NCBI GenBank assembly: GCA_026197015.1
Contig: JAPHRB010000143.1
Coordinates: 1-13,617, forward strand
Direction: 5' to 3'
DNA length: 13,617 nucleotides
Source of the DNA: Gammaproteobacteria bacterium
GTDB taxonomy: Bacteria; Pseudomonadota; Gammaproteobacteria; SZUA-229
The notes beneath the pieces are model-generated. The model searched no databases. It saw nothing but the letters and a program-made list of their open reading frames with translations, and was not told the origin of the DNA. Shown here piece after piece: positions 1 through 8,300 of the stretch. The translations under genes and the position numbers were made by a program. The stretch's first letter is position 1. Every line of letters starts with the position of its first letter.

Positions 1-321
1 AATATGGGTAGAGCCTATGTTCAGGGTTATAGCGTCAAAAAAGACTATAAAAAAGGTGTACAGCATTTTCATAAAGCCGCAGAAAATGGCCATGGTAAGG
101 CTCAAATGGATCTTGGCGTTGCATACTACACTGGAAGAGGTGTTGCACCTGACTCCGCTATTGCTTACGCCTGGTTTTATGTTGCAGCAGCAGGTAATGT
201 TAAAGATGCCCGTAAAACAAAAAACACACTGTATAAGAAACTCATTGCTGAAGATAAAAAGTCAGCCGTTAGTTTAGCAACTGAATATAAACGAAAATAC
301 TTTAAACGGTCTAAATATTAG
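1..321 (+). CDS. Sel1-like repeat protein, 5' truncated by window edge
   Basis: This is the C-terminal part of a Sel1-repeat (SLR, TPR-related) protein. The frame is open from base 1, so the ATG at position 4 is probably internal and the gene starts outside the window. About two repeats are visible. The first has the pattern YxxGxxVxxDxxxGxxxFxKAAExGxxxAQ, and the next begins LGVAYYTGRGV and ends in AWFYVAAAGN. A basic, charged tail of about 35 residues (KKLIAEDKK...KRKYFKRSKY) follows. SLR proteins are alpha-solenoid scaffolds for protein-protein contacts and are often periplasmic or linked to envelope functions. No signal peptide can be judged because the N-terminus is missing. The 130-bp gap to slt on the same strand shows no clear terminator, so co-transcription with slt is possible but unproven. 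Confidence 0.8.
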   Translation, partial: NMGRAYVQGYSVKKDYKKGVQHFHKAAENGHGKAQMDLGVAYYTGRGVAPDSAIAYAWFYVAAAGNVKDARKTKNTLYKKLIAEDKKSAVSLATEYKRKYFKRSKY

Positions 322-451
322 CTAATAACAGCCTCTACCTTACCTTTCATCGGTTTAGGCCTTATTTGTGAGATTATTCACGCTAATTTTAACTAGATTA
401 ACTAAACTATTGATAGTACTTAAATTATCTTCTCGTTAACGAAACGGATTT

Positions 452-2563
452 ATGCAAGAACAAACACAACAAGCACGCGCTTTACTGTCTGTTATTCGTA
501 ATAGTCTGTGGTTACCTTTACTGGTGCTGCCGGGCCTGTTTTCTACAAGTTACGCGTCTGCAAATCTTGACCTGCTCAATCTATCAAGCAGCCAGAACAG
601 CCAGCAAAATATAAAACTAGCTCAACAACGTAAGCTCTATCAGGAAGCCCAAAAGGCTTACAAAAAACGTCTTTACCATCGTTTCAGAAAACTTTCTGCT
701 AAGTTAAAAGATTATCCACTGCAGCCTTATCTAGAATACAAAGCACTAATGTATGAACCTGCTGCACTTAGTAACAATCAAATACATAATTTTTTACAGG
801 AAAACGATGATACGGTCATTGGCAACCGGTTTCGCAGCGCACTAATCAAACACGCCGCACGCTCACAAAACTGGCAAAGATTGATTGATATTTATCGGCC
901 CAATTACGGCACGTCTGCCCAGTGCCAATATTTAAATGCGTTATTAAAAACCAAGCAAAAAAGCATCGCTTATCCTAAAATTGAAAACCTCTGGCTTTCT
1001 GCAAACTCGTTGCCAAAGAGCTGTGACACGGTATTTAATCAATGGACAAAAGAAGGCCATAAAACACCTCAGATAATCTGGCAACGTTTTACTCTGGCAA
1101 TGTCGATTAATAATAAACGCCTCGCCGCATACCTGATTAAATCACTGCCGGAAAAAGATGCGATTATAGCCAGGAAATGGTTAAAAATTCATAAAAAACC
1201 GGAACTTGTGAATACTGCTGAAATGCTAAATATTCAACACCCGGATAAAAGCGCCATATTGCAACACGGCTTAAAACGCTTAAGTTACAGAGACATAACT
1301 CAGGCCATCACACTATTTCATGAGCTTAAGCAGAACACATTCAATGAACAGCAAAATGCCGAACTAATACGCCATTTTGGTTTACGCCTGGCACGTGAAC
1401 ACATGCCTGACGCGGCAATCTGGCTTGCTCGCATCCCTGACAGCCACGTAGACAAAGCGGTTAAAGAGTGGCGAATTCGCACCGCAATTCGTCAGGGTGA
1501 CTGGGATCTTGTGCTTAACAGCATCGCTCAGCTTGAAACTGATAAACAGGCAGACTACCGCTGGCAGTACTGGTGGGCATACGCGAATGAACAACTTGGT
1601 AATATTGACGATGCATCAGGCATTTACCAATATCTCGCTAATAAACGCAGTTATTATGGTTTTCTAGCCGCAGACCACTTAAATCAGCCATATGCTTTTG
1701 AAGACAAACCAGTGGAACCCACTGTTGATGTTATTAATATTGTGTCTCAGCAACCCGAAACACTTCGTGCCCGCGAGTTCTACATCATGGGAGAAATTAT
1801 ACCTGCCAGACGTGAATGGCATAAACTTATCTCAAACCTCGATACCGAACAAAAATTAGCGGCATCAAAAATTGCACAGGCCTGGAACTGGCATGACCGG
1901 GCTATTGTTACCATGGGTAAAACGCGTTATCGCGACGATATTGAATTACGCTTCCCGCTTCATCTCGATAAAAAGGTCTTTAGCTGGTCCAAGCAACGTA
2001 AAATCGAAGCCGCCTGGACATATGCCATCATTCGCCGAGAAAGCGCCTTTATGTCTGATGCACGCTCATCGGTAGGTGCTATGGGACTAATGCAATTAAT
2101 GCCCAATACAGCCCGACAGATAGCAAGACAATTAAAGATCCGTTACCGTGGCCGCCATAGCCTGTTAACCAGCAATACAAATATTAGACTGGGAACAGGT
2201 TATCTTGAACGTATGTTAAATAAACTTGATCAACAGCAGGTTTTAGCAACAGCAGCTTATAACGCTGGACCACATCGGGTAGAAAAATGGCTTCCCGAAC
2301 ACCACAAAATGGATGCTATTCGCTGGATTGAGACCATCCCCTTTAGCGAAACTCGTGAATATGTGAGTAATGTTTTAGCCTATATGGCCATTTATGAACA
2401 CCGAATGGATAAACAAATTACACGTTTAAGCCATCGCATGCCACCAATTCCCGCGAGAAACCCTCAACTACCCGCAGTCGCCATTACAGAGGCTGTGACA
2501 CCTGTCATTTTACCAACACCGCCAAATCAGTCCCATATCAAAAATTTAAACGACCCTTCTTAA
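452..2563 (+). CDS. slt: Soluble lytic murein transglycosylase (Slt70 type)
   Basis: A periplasmic enzyme that cleaves the MurNAc-GlcNAc beta-1,4 bond of peptidoglycan, leaving 1,6-anhydro-MurNAc, in cell-wall turnover and recycling. The 703 residues are longer than E. coli Slt70 (about 645 with signal). Residues ~15-38 form a hydrophobic signal peptide (LWLPLLVLPGLF, then an SYASA cleavage-like site). Residues ~50-500 are an all-helical superhelical U-domain. Residues ~515-640 are the SLT catalytic domain: RRESAF contains the predicted catalytic Glu530, followed by SSVGAMGLMQLMP and, later, ATAAYNAGPHRV, both family signatures. A proline-rich tail of about 40 residues (MPPIPARNPQLPAV...) extends past the catalytic domain and is the main length difference. 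The ATG has only a weak upstream match (ACGGA), but the signal peptide fits this start and no better one is seen. Confidence 0.95.
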   Translation: MQEQTQQARALLSVIRNSLWLPLLVLPGLFSTSYASANLDLLNLSSSQNSQQNIKLAQQRKLYQEAQKAYKKRLYHRFRKLSAKLKDYPLQPYLEYKALMYEPAALSNNQIHNFLQENDDTVIGNRFRSALIKHAARSQNWQRLIDIYRPNYGTSAQCQYLNALLKTKQKSIAYPKIENLWLSANSLPKSCDTVFNQWTKEGHKTPQIIWQRFTLAMSINNKRLAAYLIKSLPEKDAIIARKWLKIHKKPELVNTAEMLNIQHPDKSAILQHGLKRLSYRDITQAITLFHELKQNTFNEQQNAELIRHFGLRLAREHMPDAAIWLARIPDSHVDKAVKEWRIRTAIRQGDWDLVLNSIAQLETDKQADYRWQYWWAYANEQLGNIDDASGIYQYLANKRSYYGFLAADHLNQPYAFEDKPVEPTVDVINIVSQQPETLRAREFYIMGEIIPARREWHKLISNLDTEQKLAASKIAQAWNWHDRAIVTMGKTRYRDDIELRFPLHLDKKVFSWSKQRKIEAAWTYAIIRRESAFMSDARSSVGAMGLMQLMPNTARQIARQLKIRYRGRHSLLTSNTNIRLGTGYLERMLNKLDQQQVLATAAYNAGPHRVEKWLPEHHKMDAIRWIETIPFSETREYVSNVLAYMAIYEHRMDKQITRLSHRMPPIPARNPQLPAVAITEAVTPVILPTPPNQSHIKNLNDPS

Positions 2564-2577
2564 ACACTATTTTTTCT

Positions 2578-2750
2578 ATATAAAACATTAAGATACTTGC
2601 ATTACTTAATGCTTTAGTCTAAGTTTTATATATGTCTTCATGTTATTCATTCTTAATACCACTGGCTTAATCTCTCCAAAAAGCACCATTTATAAGTTTT
2701 TTATATAAATAACATGAAGTTACTTGCATTACTTAATAAATTAGTCTAAC
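2578..2750. repeat. Diverged direct repeat pair, 127-bp period
   Basis: Two copies of a repeat of about 50 bp lie between slt and the 62-aa gene. The identical core TACTTGCATTACTTAAT occurs at 2594-2610 and 2721-2737. In both copies it is followed three bases later by the odd palindrome TTAGTCTAA (2614-2622 and 2741-2749) and preceded by related AT-rich sequence (ATATAAA...CAT.AAG). In copy 1 the flanks CATTAAG (2586-2592) and CTTAATG (2605-2611) form a 7-bp inverted repeat; copy 2 has lost this. A half-match in the other orientation, AGACTAAA, lies at 2809-2816. The two copies could be operator-type binding sites for the downstream small gene or relics of a duplication. No open reading frame crosses the region. 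Confidence 0.7.
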
Positions 2751-2850
2751 TTTAGGTTGTAGGTGCCTGATATTGCTAAATGGATAGATAACACTAACTA
2801 TTTCGTACAGACTAAACCTCATTCTCATTCGTGATTTTTGGAGAAATAAA

Positions 2851-3039
2851 ATGAATAATGAAAAAAAATTAAGTATCGGTGATCGTGTTCGCATTAAAAG
2901 CACTGGTCAGGAAGTAACTGTTGACCAGGTTAGCGCATATGGATTTAGTGTCATTAAGTTTAATTCCGGTGGCACTTATCGCTTTTTGAATCACAAACTA
3001 GAAAAACCTGCTACCACACAAGTTGCCTATAACGCTTAA
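2851..3039 (+). CDS. Small 62-aa protein, SH3/KOW-like sequence pattern
   Basis: Not recognised as a named family. A good ribosome binding site (GGAGAAATAAA before the ATG) supports the start. The N-terminal half (LSIGDRVRIKSTGQEVTV, residues ~6-24) has the turn-rich, alternating hydrophobic pattern of small SH3-like or KOW barrels. The second half (YGFSVIKFNSGGTYRFLNHKL) continues with beta-strand-like alternation and ends in a short polar tail. There is no signal peptide, membrane segment or cysteine, so it should be cytoplasmic. The protein is basic, and a nucleic-acid or ribosome-associated role is possible only by analogy with KOW-type folds. It stands about 290 bp from slt behind the direct repeats, which suggests its own promoter. 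Confidence 0.7.
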   Translation: MNNEKKLSIGDRVRIKSTGQEVTVDQVSAYGFSVIKFNSGGTYRFLNHKLEKPATTQVAYNA

Positions 3040-3053
3040 ACTTGTAAATTTGA

Positions 3054-3125
3054 ATTGCTCTCCAGGGAAGGGGCAAACTCAAGAAGTGGGAACATCTGTC
3101 GATAATATAAGGTAGGGAGAGCAAT
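3054..3125 (+). promoter_or_regulatory. Leader inverted repeat covering the SD of the 95-aa gene
   Basis: ATTGCTCTCC (3054-3063) is exactly complementary to GGAGAGCAAT (3116-3125), giving a perfect 10-bp stem with a 52-nt intervening loop. The 3' arm contains the only Shine-Dalgarno-like sequence (GGAGAG) before the ATG at 3139, although its distance to the start (about 18 nt) is longer than usual. If formed, the stem would hide that site. The loop carries GGGCAAAC, GTGGGA and GGTAGG in this order, echoing pieces of class I c-di-GMP (GEMM) aptamers, but it lacks their CGCAAAGCC segment. ATCTGTC occurs twice (3094-3100 and 3126-3132). The stem could alternatively act as a weak processing or termination structure for the upstream gene. 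Confidence 0.4.
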
Positions 3126-3138
3126 ATCTGTCACCATT

Positions 3139-3426
3139 ATGTCGAATATTCCACTAATACAGCAGAACCGGATAGCGGCTTCACCTCAGCTTAGACGAGC
3201 CAATAAGGTTATTTCAAGCGAGCAATCAGGTGAAGCGCAACCAAAGGTGCAACGGCGCTTAGAACGCCGCAAGAACCAGAATCGCCGAAAAAAACAGGTA
3301 AATATTCGTTTTGATCGACGCCTACGGGGAAACCACCGTAGAAACCACCTGTCAATACAACAATCCGCTGCAGATAACGACGTTTTAAGTGATAATGTAG
3401 GTAGACACATTAACACAACCGCATAA
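3139..3426 (+). CDS. Small very basic protein with RR/DRR motifs (95 aa)
   Basis: No named family is recognised. The centre (residues ~34-70) is an arginine-rich block with repeated ERR/NRR/DRR units: RRLERRKNQNRRKK, then FDRRLRGNHRRN. Blocks of this type occur in short uncharacterised proteobacterial proteins and in the linkers before some PilZ or response-regulator domains; that comparison is from general knowledge. The ends are polar and probably disordered. There is no signal or membrane segment. A nucleic-acid or anionic-partner role is plausible from charge alone. The ATG lacks a well-placed ribosome binding site. A GGAGAG stretch further upstream is buried in an inverted repeat, so translation may be conditional. 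It ends 19 bp before the next gene on the same strand. Confidence 0.55.
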   Translation: MSNIPLIQQNRIAASPQLRRANKVISSEQSGEAQPKVQRRLERRKNQNRRKKQVNIRFDRRLRGNHRRNHLSIQQSAADNDVLSDNVGRHINTTA

Positions 3427-3445
3427 AACAGGTCATCTAGTACAC

Positions 3446-3721
3446 ATGAAAAAATCCACCTCAATACTTGTGAAAGTAACAATTTTCGGCCTCATAACTG
3501 CATTAGGCATCATTTATGTTTTCAACCGCTCTTCGGTAGACAGCATAAGCACTTATGAAAAACAGGAAATGGTAAAACCCAATCGCGAGAAATCTGTCAT
3601 CGATCAGTTTTTTTCAGACGATGATAATAAACGTAAAAATTCCGCTGAAGATGATGACATCTCATTAATGGGCACTTCCGGGCGATACGATGAAGTTCGC
3701 ATCGGTGGCAGTAGCGAGTAA
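3446..3721 (+). CDS. Small single-pass membrane protein with acidic tail (91 aa)
   Basis: Not recognised by family. A positively charged start (MKKSTS) and a hydrophobic segment at residues ~7-26 (ILVKVTIFGLITALGIIYVF) make it a membrane-anchored protein or uncleaved signal-anchor, N-in by the positive-inside rule. Its remaining ~65 residues would then lie in the periplasm. That part is hydrophilic, with an acidic and basic cluster (FFSDDDNKRKNSAEDDD) and a glycine/serine-rich end, and is probably disordered. It lies 19 bp after the basic 95-aa gene, suggesting the two are co-transcribed. It ends 9 bp short of the convergent phosphoribulokinase-like gene. No strong ribosome binding site is visible. 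Confidence 0.65.
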   Translation: MKKSTSILVKVTIFGLITALGIIYVFNRSSVDSISTYEKQEMVKPNREKSVIDQFFSDDDNKRKNSAEDDDISLMGTSGRYDEVRIGGSSE

Positions 3722-3730
3722 TAGGTAAAC

Positions 3731-4663
3731 TTACTTAATACGATTTTGAATTAAATTTTCTATTAGTGGCGCACAAATAATATCCAGCGCATGTTGTAGC
3801 TGTCCACCCGGAATAACTAAACTCCTACCCCTTGATACAAACGAGCCATTAATACGCTGTAAATACTCATCTATATTATGTTTAGACGGGTCCTTAAAAC
3901 TAATAACTATAATACTTTCTTTTTCAGTTGGAACCGCTTGCAAATCAAATGGATTAGATGTATCAACAACTGGCATGCGTTGAAAATTTATATCTGTAAC
4001 AGAAAACTGCGGCACTATAAAATGAATATAATCCTGAAGCTGATCCAGAATATTCGCCGTTACCTGCTCTGCTGATTGTTTATAATTGATACGATCATGA
4101 TTAATTCGTTGTATCCATTCAAGATTAATAGCCGGAACAACACCTATCAATAGATCAACATATTGAGCCGCGTTAACACCATCTGTTTTAGCGCTACGCC
4201 TATCTTTTGTAACTACTTCTGTATTGTCAGATTTTCGCCTGGTCCACGTTTCCGCAACCACACCACCATGCATGCCCTCATAAAACAGACAATCTGTTTC
4301 ACTCGGGCCTTGTTGCCACTCTGTAAACTCACCTGGAGGAACATCATATAAATGCTGGTTTTCAGTTGTTACTTTAAAACGAATATCGCAATTTCCATTT
4401 TTTGAGTAACTACTAAAACAATCCTGAAGTTTAGAGAAGTCGTTTAAATCTGGCCCATAACTACTAAGATGTTTTCCATCTGTTAGCATCTTAGTAATAT
4501 AACGCTTACTTTCAGATTCGTTATAACGTAGAAAACCATCACCTTGCACAAAAGCTGCATTGATTTTTTGTCTGAAAAATATTTCTTTAAAAGCCTGCTG
4601 CACTACAGTTGTTCCAGCGCCGCTGGCACCGGTTACAGCAATAATCGGATGTTGCTCTGACAT
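3731..4663 (-). CDS. Phosphoribulokinase-like protein with altered substrate site
   Basis: Full-length homologue (310 aa; family usually about 290) of class I bacterial phosphoribulokinase, the Calvin-cycle enzyme making ribulose-1,5-bisphosphate, and of E. coli PrkB. The P-loop (GASGAGTT, residues 12-19), Asp42 (catalytic base position), Glu129 (FYEGMHGG) and Asp190 (D169 equivalent) are kept. So are the family blocks GVVPAINLEWIQ, VPQFSVTDINFQRMPVVDTS and the C-terminal VIPGG. Aligned from memory to the Rhodobacter enzyme, several residues reported for Ru5P or ATP binding differ: H45 to Leu45, R49 to Glu49, K165 to Arg186, R168 to His189, R173 to Tyr194. A charged insertion occupies about residues 137-160 (RRKSD...KDRRSAK). 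The start has a good ribosome binding site (GGAG, 7 nt). It is the third gene after pilZ. It may be a kinase for another substrate or a degenerate enzyme; fold assignment is firm, function is not. Confidence 0.85.
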   Translation of the reverse strand: MSEQHPIIAVTGASGAGTTVVQQAFKEIFFRQKINAAFVQGDGFLRYNESESKRYITKMLTDGKHLSSYGPDLNDFSKLQDCFSSYSKNGNCDIRFKVTTENQHLYDVPPGEFTEWQQGPSETDCLFYEGMHGGVVAETWTRRKSDNTEVVTKDRRSAKTDGVNAAQYVDLLIGVVPAINLEWIQRINHDRINYKQSAEQVTANILDQLQDYIHFIVPQFSVTDINFQRMPVVDTSNPFDLQAVPTEKESIIVISFKDPSKHNIDEYLQRINGSFVSRGRSLVIPGGQLQHALDIICAPLIENLIQNRIK

Positions 4664-4734
4664 TTTCGGTCTCCACTATTACAGTATTTTATAATGCCCG
4701 GCGATGACAATACAACATTCTTAGCTTTTTCTTA

Positions 4735-4836
4735 CTAATTTCCCCAGATACTGAAATAGATAATAAACAGGGCGAGCACCACAATTAAAAACTGCGGGCT
4801 GGAAACCGTTTTACAGAATCGACACATCTTGGCCAT
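4735..4836 (-). CDS. 33-aa membrane microprotein with CxxC, overlapping pilZ stop
   Basis: An unannotated-looking short gene. Its ATG shares one base with the TAA of the upstream pilZ gene (TAATG), a classic arrangement for translational coupling. The peptide begins MAKMCRFCKTVSSPQ, with a CxxC pair (Cys5, Cys8) among three basic residues. It continues as a hydrophobic helix, FLIVVLALFIIYFSIWG (residues ~16-32), and stops at TAG. By the positive-inside rule the cysteines face the cytoplasm and the helix spans the membrane. The 71-bp gap to the kinase-like gene on the same strand holds that gene's own ribosome binding site. No family is recognised. Coding status rests on the stop-start overlap and the sensible peptide design. 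Cysteine metal or redox roles are conjecture. Confidence 0.6.
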   Translation of the reverse strand: MAKMCRFCKTVSSPQFLIVVLALFIIYFSIWGN

Positions 4837-5207
4837 TAACTATTTTTAAATACTGCTTGCCAGCTTTCCAGATCAGTTATTGTATCTGAACGCTCACGTA
4901 ACACTACACCAATCTGATAATACTCACTTACCTCCATTTCTTTGCACCAACGTACATTTCCAGTGAGGAAATATTTCTTTTTACTGTCTTTTAATGTTAC
5001 CCAAACATCGAGAACACTATCCAGCTTGATCTGTTGATTAAGCTCAATTCTCAAACCAGAAGCAGATACATCAATAGTAGAACCACATAACGTTTTGCCC
5101 AATAACCCTGGATTCTCAGATGAGAAAACAATTTTCATATCGAGCGCTTCATTTAACTCATAACGTATTGCATTTCGACGTTCCTGAACTTTATTTATAT
5201 TATCCAC
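4836..5207 (-). CDS. PilZ-domain protein (candidate c-di-GMP receptor)
   Basis: A single-domain PilZ protein of 123 aa. Both halves of the c-di-GMP binding signature are present: the N-terminal RRxxxR (R10, R11, R15 in ERRNAIRYEL) and DxSxxG (D46, S48, G51 in DVSASG). Beta-rich sequence follows (GLRIELNQQI, VLDVWVTLK, YFLTGNVRWCKE, YQIGVVL) and a short C-terminal helix. PilZ proteins bind cyclic di-GMP and alter motility, exopolysaccharide or envelope functions through protein partners. The start is GTG, supported by AAGAGG seven bases upstream. The gene heads a minus-strand group with the membrane microprotein and the phosphoribulokinase-like gene. It is 177 bp from the end of the RND gene, with a TATAAT at 5298-5303 as a possible -10. 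Confidence 0.88.
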   Translation of the reverse strand: MDNINKVQERRNAIRYELNEALDMKIVFSSENPGLLGKTLCGSTIDVSASGLRIELNQQIKLDSVLDVWVTLKDSKKKYFLTGNVRWCKEMEVSEYYQIGVVLRERSDTITDLESWQAVFKNS

Positions 5208-5297
5208 GAAATGACCTCTTATTGTTCCCTGAGCGCTGTAAACGGGTGCTCTGTTTTAAAATTTAAATTGACCTGTTTATACAGGCTTGAACAGATA

Positions 5298-5303
5298 ATT
5301 ATA
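5298..5303 (-). promoter_or_regulatory. Possible -10 box for the pilZ group
   Basis: On the minus strand TATAAT sits about 90 bp upstream of the pilZ GTG. No good -35 lies at 16-18 bp; TTGCCA is found but 21 bp away. A 5-bp hairpin CCTGT-TTAT-ACAGG (5272-5285) lies between this box and the gene. The box sits inside the 177-bp gap after the RND gene, so it may give the pilZ group its own transcript. Confidence 0.25.
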
Positions 5304-5384
5304 GAAGCTGAAAAATGATTCTGCTGGCAAAATACGATTTATATTACTCATAAAAATAGTCTTATCAGCATATTCAAATATTAT

Positions 5385-8300
5385 TTATACCGCCGATCTC
5401 GATTTAAAGCCAAAATGACGTTTAATATCTTCAAGAATATAATAACTGGCCGGAACCAGTAATAAACTGACAACAGTCGCAAACATCACACCAAATGCCA
5501 ATGAAACCGCCATAGGGATAAGGAACTGGGCTTGCACACTACGCTCCATCATTAGAGGCGTTAAACCTGCAAACGTAGTTAACGAAGTTAAAACAATAGG
5601 CCTGAATCTGGCTGCTCCCGCATCACGAATAGCCCGCGTTAATTCAACTCCCGCTTCTCGTTTACGATTAATATAATCAACCAGCACCAGATTATCGTTC
5701 ACCACTACACCGGCAACGGCAATCATACCGCTCAGAGATAAAAGACTAATATCCAGGCCTAATAACATATGCCCCAATAACGCACCAATTAAGCCAAATG
5801 GAATTGCACTCATCACCATCAACGGTTGTGAATATGATTTAAACGGAATTGCCATTAATGCATAAATGCCAATTAATGCCAGTATAAACCCTCGTATCAT
5901 CGCACTTACCATTTCTTGCTGGTCTTTCTGGCTACCGGATTTACTCCACTTCACACCAACAAACTGTTTTTCTAAACTACTCAGAAAGTCTTTATTAATG
6001 CTTTCATTAATTTGCGCTGGTACCGCTAAACTTTGATCTACGCGCGCGCTTACACTAATGACACGTTTTCTATCAATACGTAAAATTTCAGACGGACTTG
6101 ATGTATATTCAATATCAGCCACCTCACTTAACGGTACATCCACGCCATTATTTAAATGTATAAACATAGTTTCTAGAAAATACACAGACTGGCGCTGACC
6201 TTTCGGGTATCGTACAAAAACCCTTACATCATCTCTGCCTCTTTGAATACGCTGCACTTCTTCGCCATAAAAGGCCTGTCTTACCTGACGCGCGAGTAAC
6301 TTTGCATTAATCCCTAAAAATTCTGCTTCGGGTTTAAGGTGTAAACGTATTTCTTTTTTACCTGCTTCATAACTATCCTGAATATCATAAACACCACTAT
6401 ACTGCTGTAACTTCTTTTTGAGTGCTTTTGCAGCACTAGATAATTCACTCTCATCTCGACCGGTTAAATCAATGCTAATTTCTGGCCCTGAATCCCTTAA
6501 GTTAGATTGAAATGTAAGCTGCGTTGCAGCAGGAATTTTTCCTACGGCCTGCCGCCATAAACGTAGAATTTCGGTACTTTCTACCTGCCTGTCTTCTGAG
6601 GCACGTAACGATATAGACACCTCACCTACATGGTCACCTTTTTTACCACTGTGATTCATTGCCTGCAAACCAACGGTTGAAATTATATTTTCAATTTGAT
6701 CTTCGCCAGTGCGTAGTTTCAACTGCTTTTTCAATTGCAATGCGGCTGATTCAATTCTTTCAACTGCGAGTTCAGTTTTATCAACCGGTGTACCCTGTGA
6801 AAAACTGATGCTGGCTATTGCAATATCCCCTTCAACTTTTGGAAAAAACAACAGGTGTATCCAGCCAGCATATAATATGACTACAAATACTATAAATGCA
6901 CCTACAAACACCGACAATGTGACATATCGAAAATGTAAAACTTTCAATAAGACCGGACGATAATTATTTTCTATTACATTTTCTAACCAATCTGAAAAAC
7001 CACTTTGTAAACGAGAAAATCGACTTTCCTTTCTTTCATGGGTTTTAATTGTTGATAAATGCGCGGGTAAAACAAACAGGCATTCTGCCAGAGAAAAGAG
7101 TAACGTTAATATAACAACCTGAGGAATCACCATCCATAAACGACCTTCAGCTCCGGGCAAAAATAATATAGGCATAAAGGCAACTACACTGGTTAATACC
7201 GCAAATATAACGGGTTTAGAAACCTCCTGCGCACCTTCAATCGCGCCCTTTAAACCAAGATTACCCTTTAGATGGTTTTTATGAATATTTTCACCAACCA
7301 CAATAGCATCATCAACCACTATACCTAACACCAGTATAAAGCCAAACATAGAAATCATATTGATAGAGCCATCAACATGAGGCAGTAACCAGAAGGCCCC
7401 CATAAAAGAAATAGGAATGCCAAGGCTAACCCAAAATGCTAAACGTAACCTTAAGAATAAAACCAGAATTAAGAAGACTAATAACAAACCCGTCAATGCA
7501 TTTTTAATGAGCAAATACATACGGCTTTTAAAATAACTGGATTTATCCTGCCATATATTTAATGAAACACCTTCGGGCAACTGTGGTGATTTATTCTTTA
7601 TATAATCTTTTATGCTATCGGAAATTTGCAGAATATTTTGTTCACCAACACGGTAAACTGTAATTAACAAACCGGGATTGCCGTTAAACTCACCTTTAAA
7701 CTCTACGTCTTCAAAGCCATCTACGATTGCAGCAACATCCACCAGTTTAATCGAACTGCCATCCTGATTTGCACGTAATGTTAACTGTTCATAATCATCA
7801 CCGGTATAGGCCTGTGCCTGTGTGCGTAACAGGACATCACCGCCAGGTGTTTTCAAATGCCCTGCTGGCAAATCCAGTGAAGATGATCTTACCGCTTCTG
7901 CCACCTCATCAAAATTCAAATCAAATTCATGTAAACTGGTTTCCGATAATTCAATCGACACTTCATAGTTTCTTGCATTAATCAAATCAACCTGGGTGAT
8001 GCCTTTTATTTCTGTTAATTCATCACGTACTGATTCAGCAATATTTTTTAACGTAAACTCATCAACATCACCTGACACAACAACACTTGCAACACTGCTT
8101 TTAATACTGATTTCACGAATCTGTGGCCGTTCCGCCTGTTCTGGAAATGTTGAAATAGTATCAATACGTGACTTAATTTCATCCATACGCTCACGCGCAT
8201 CATATTCAGCTTCAATACTAGCTGTTACATTACATACCCCTTCAGCTGCACGGCTTGTTAATTTTCGAATACCTTCAATATCAAATATTGATTCTTCTAT

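Noticed and set aside
2578..2750. CRISPR array or tandem repeat
   Set aside because: There are only two diverged copies 127 bp apart, with no further units or cas genes.
3054..3125. Canonical class I c-di-GMP (GEMM) riboswitch
   Set aside because: Only fragments match; the CGCAAAGCC block and the GNRA-capped helix are missing, so it is reported only as an unexplained leader.
3186..3482. Minus-strand 98-codon frame opposite the basic 95-aa gene
   Set aside because: Its Arg/Cys/Phe-rich translation is the mirror of the arginine-rich plus-strand block, and no ribosome binding site or family pattern is seen.
3731..4663. Functional Calvin-cycle prk, implying autotrophy
   Set aside because: Several substrate-binding residues differ and no RuBisCO or other cycle gene is present here.
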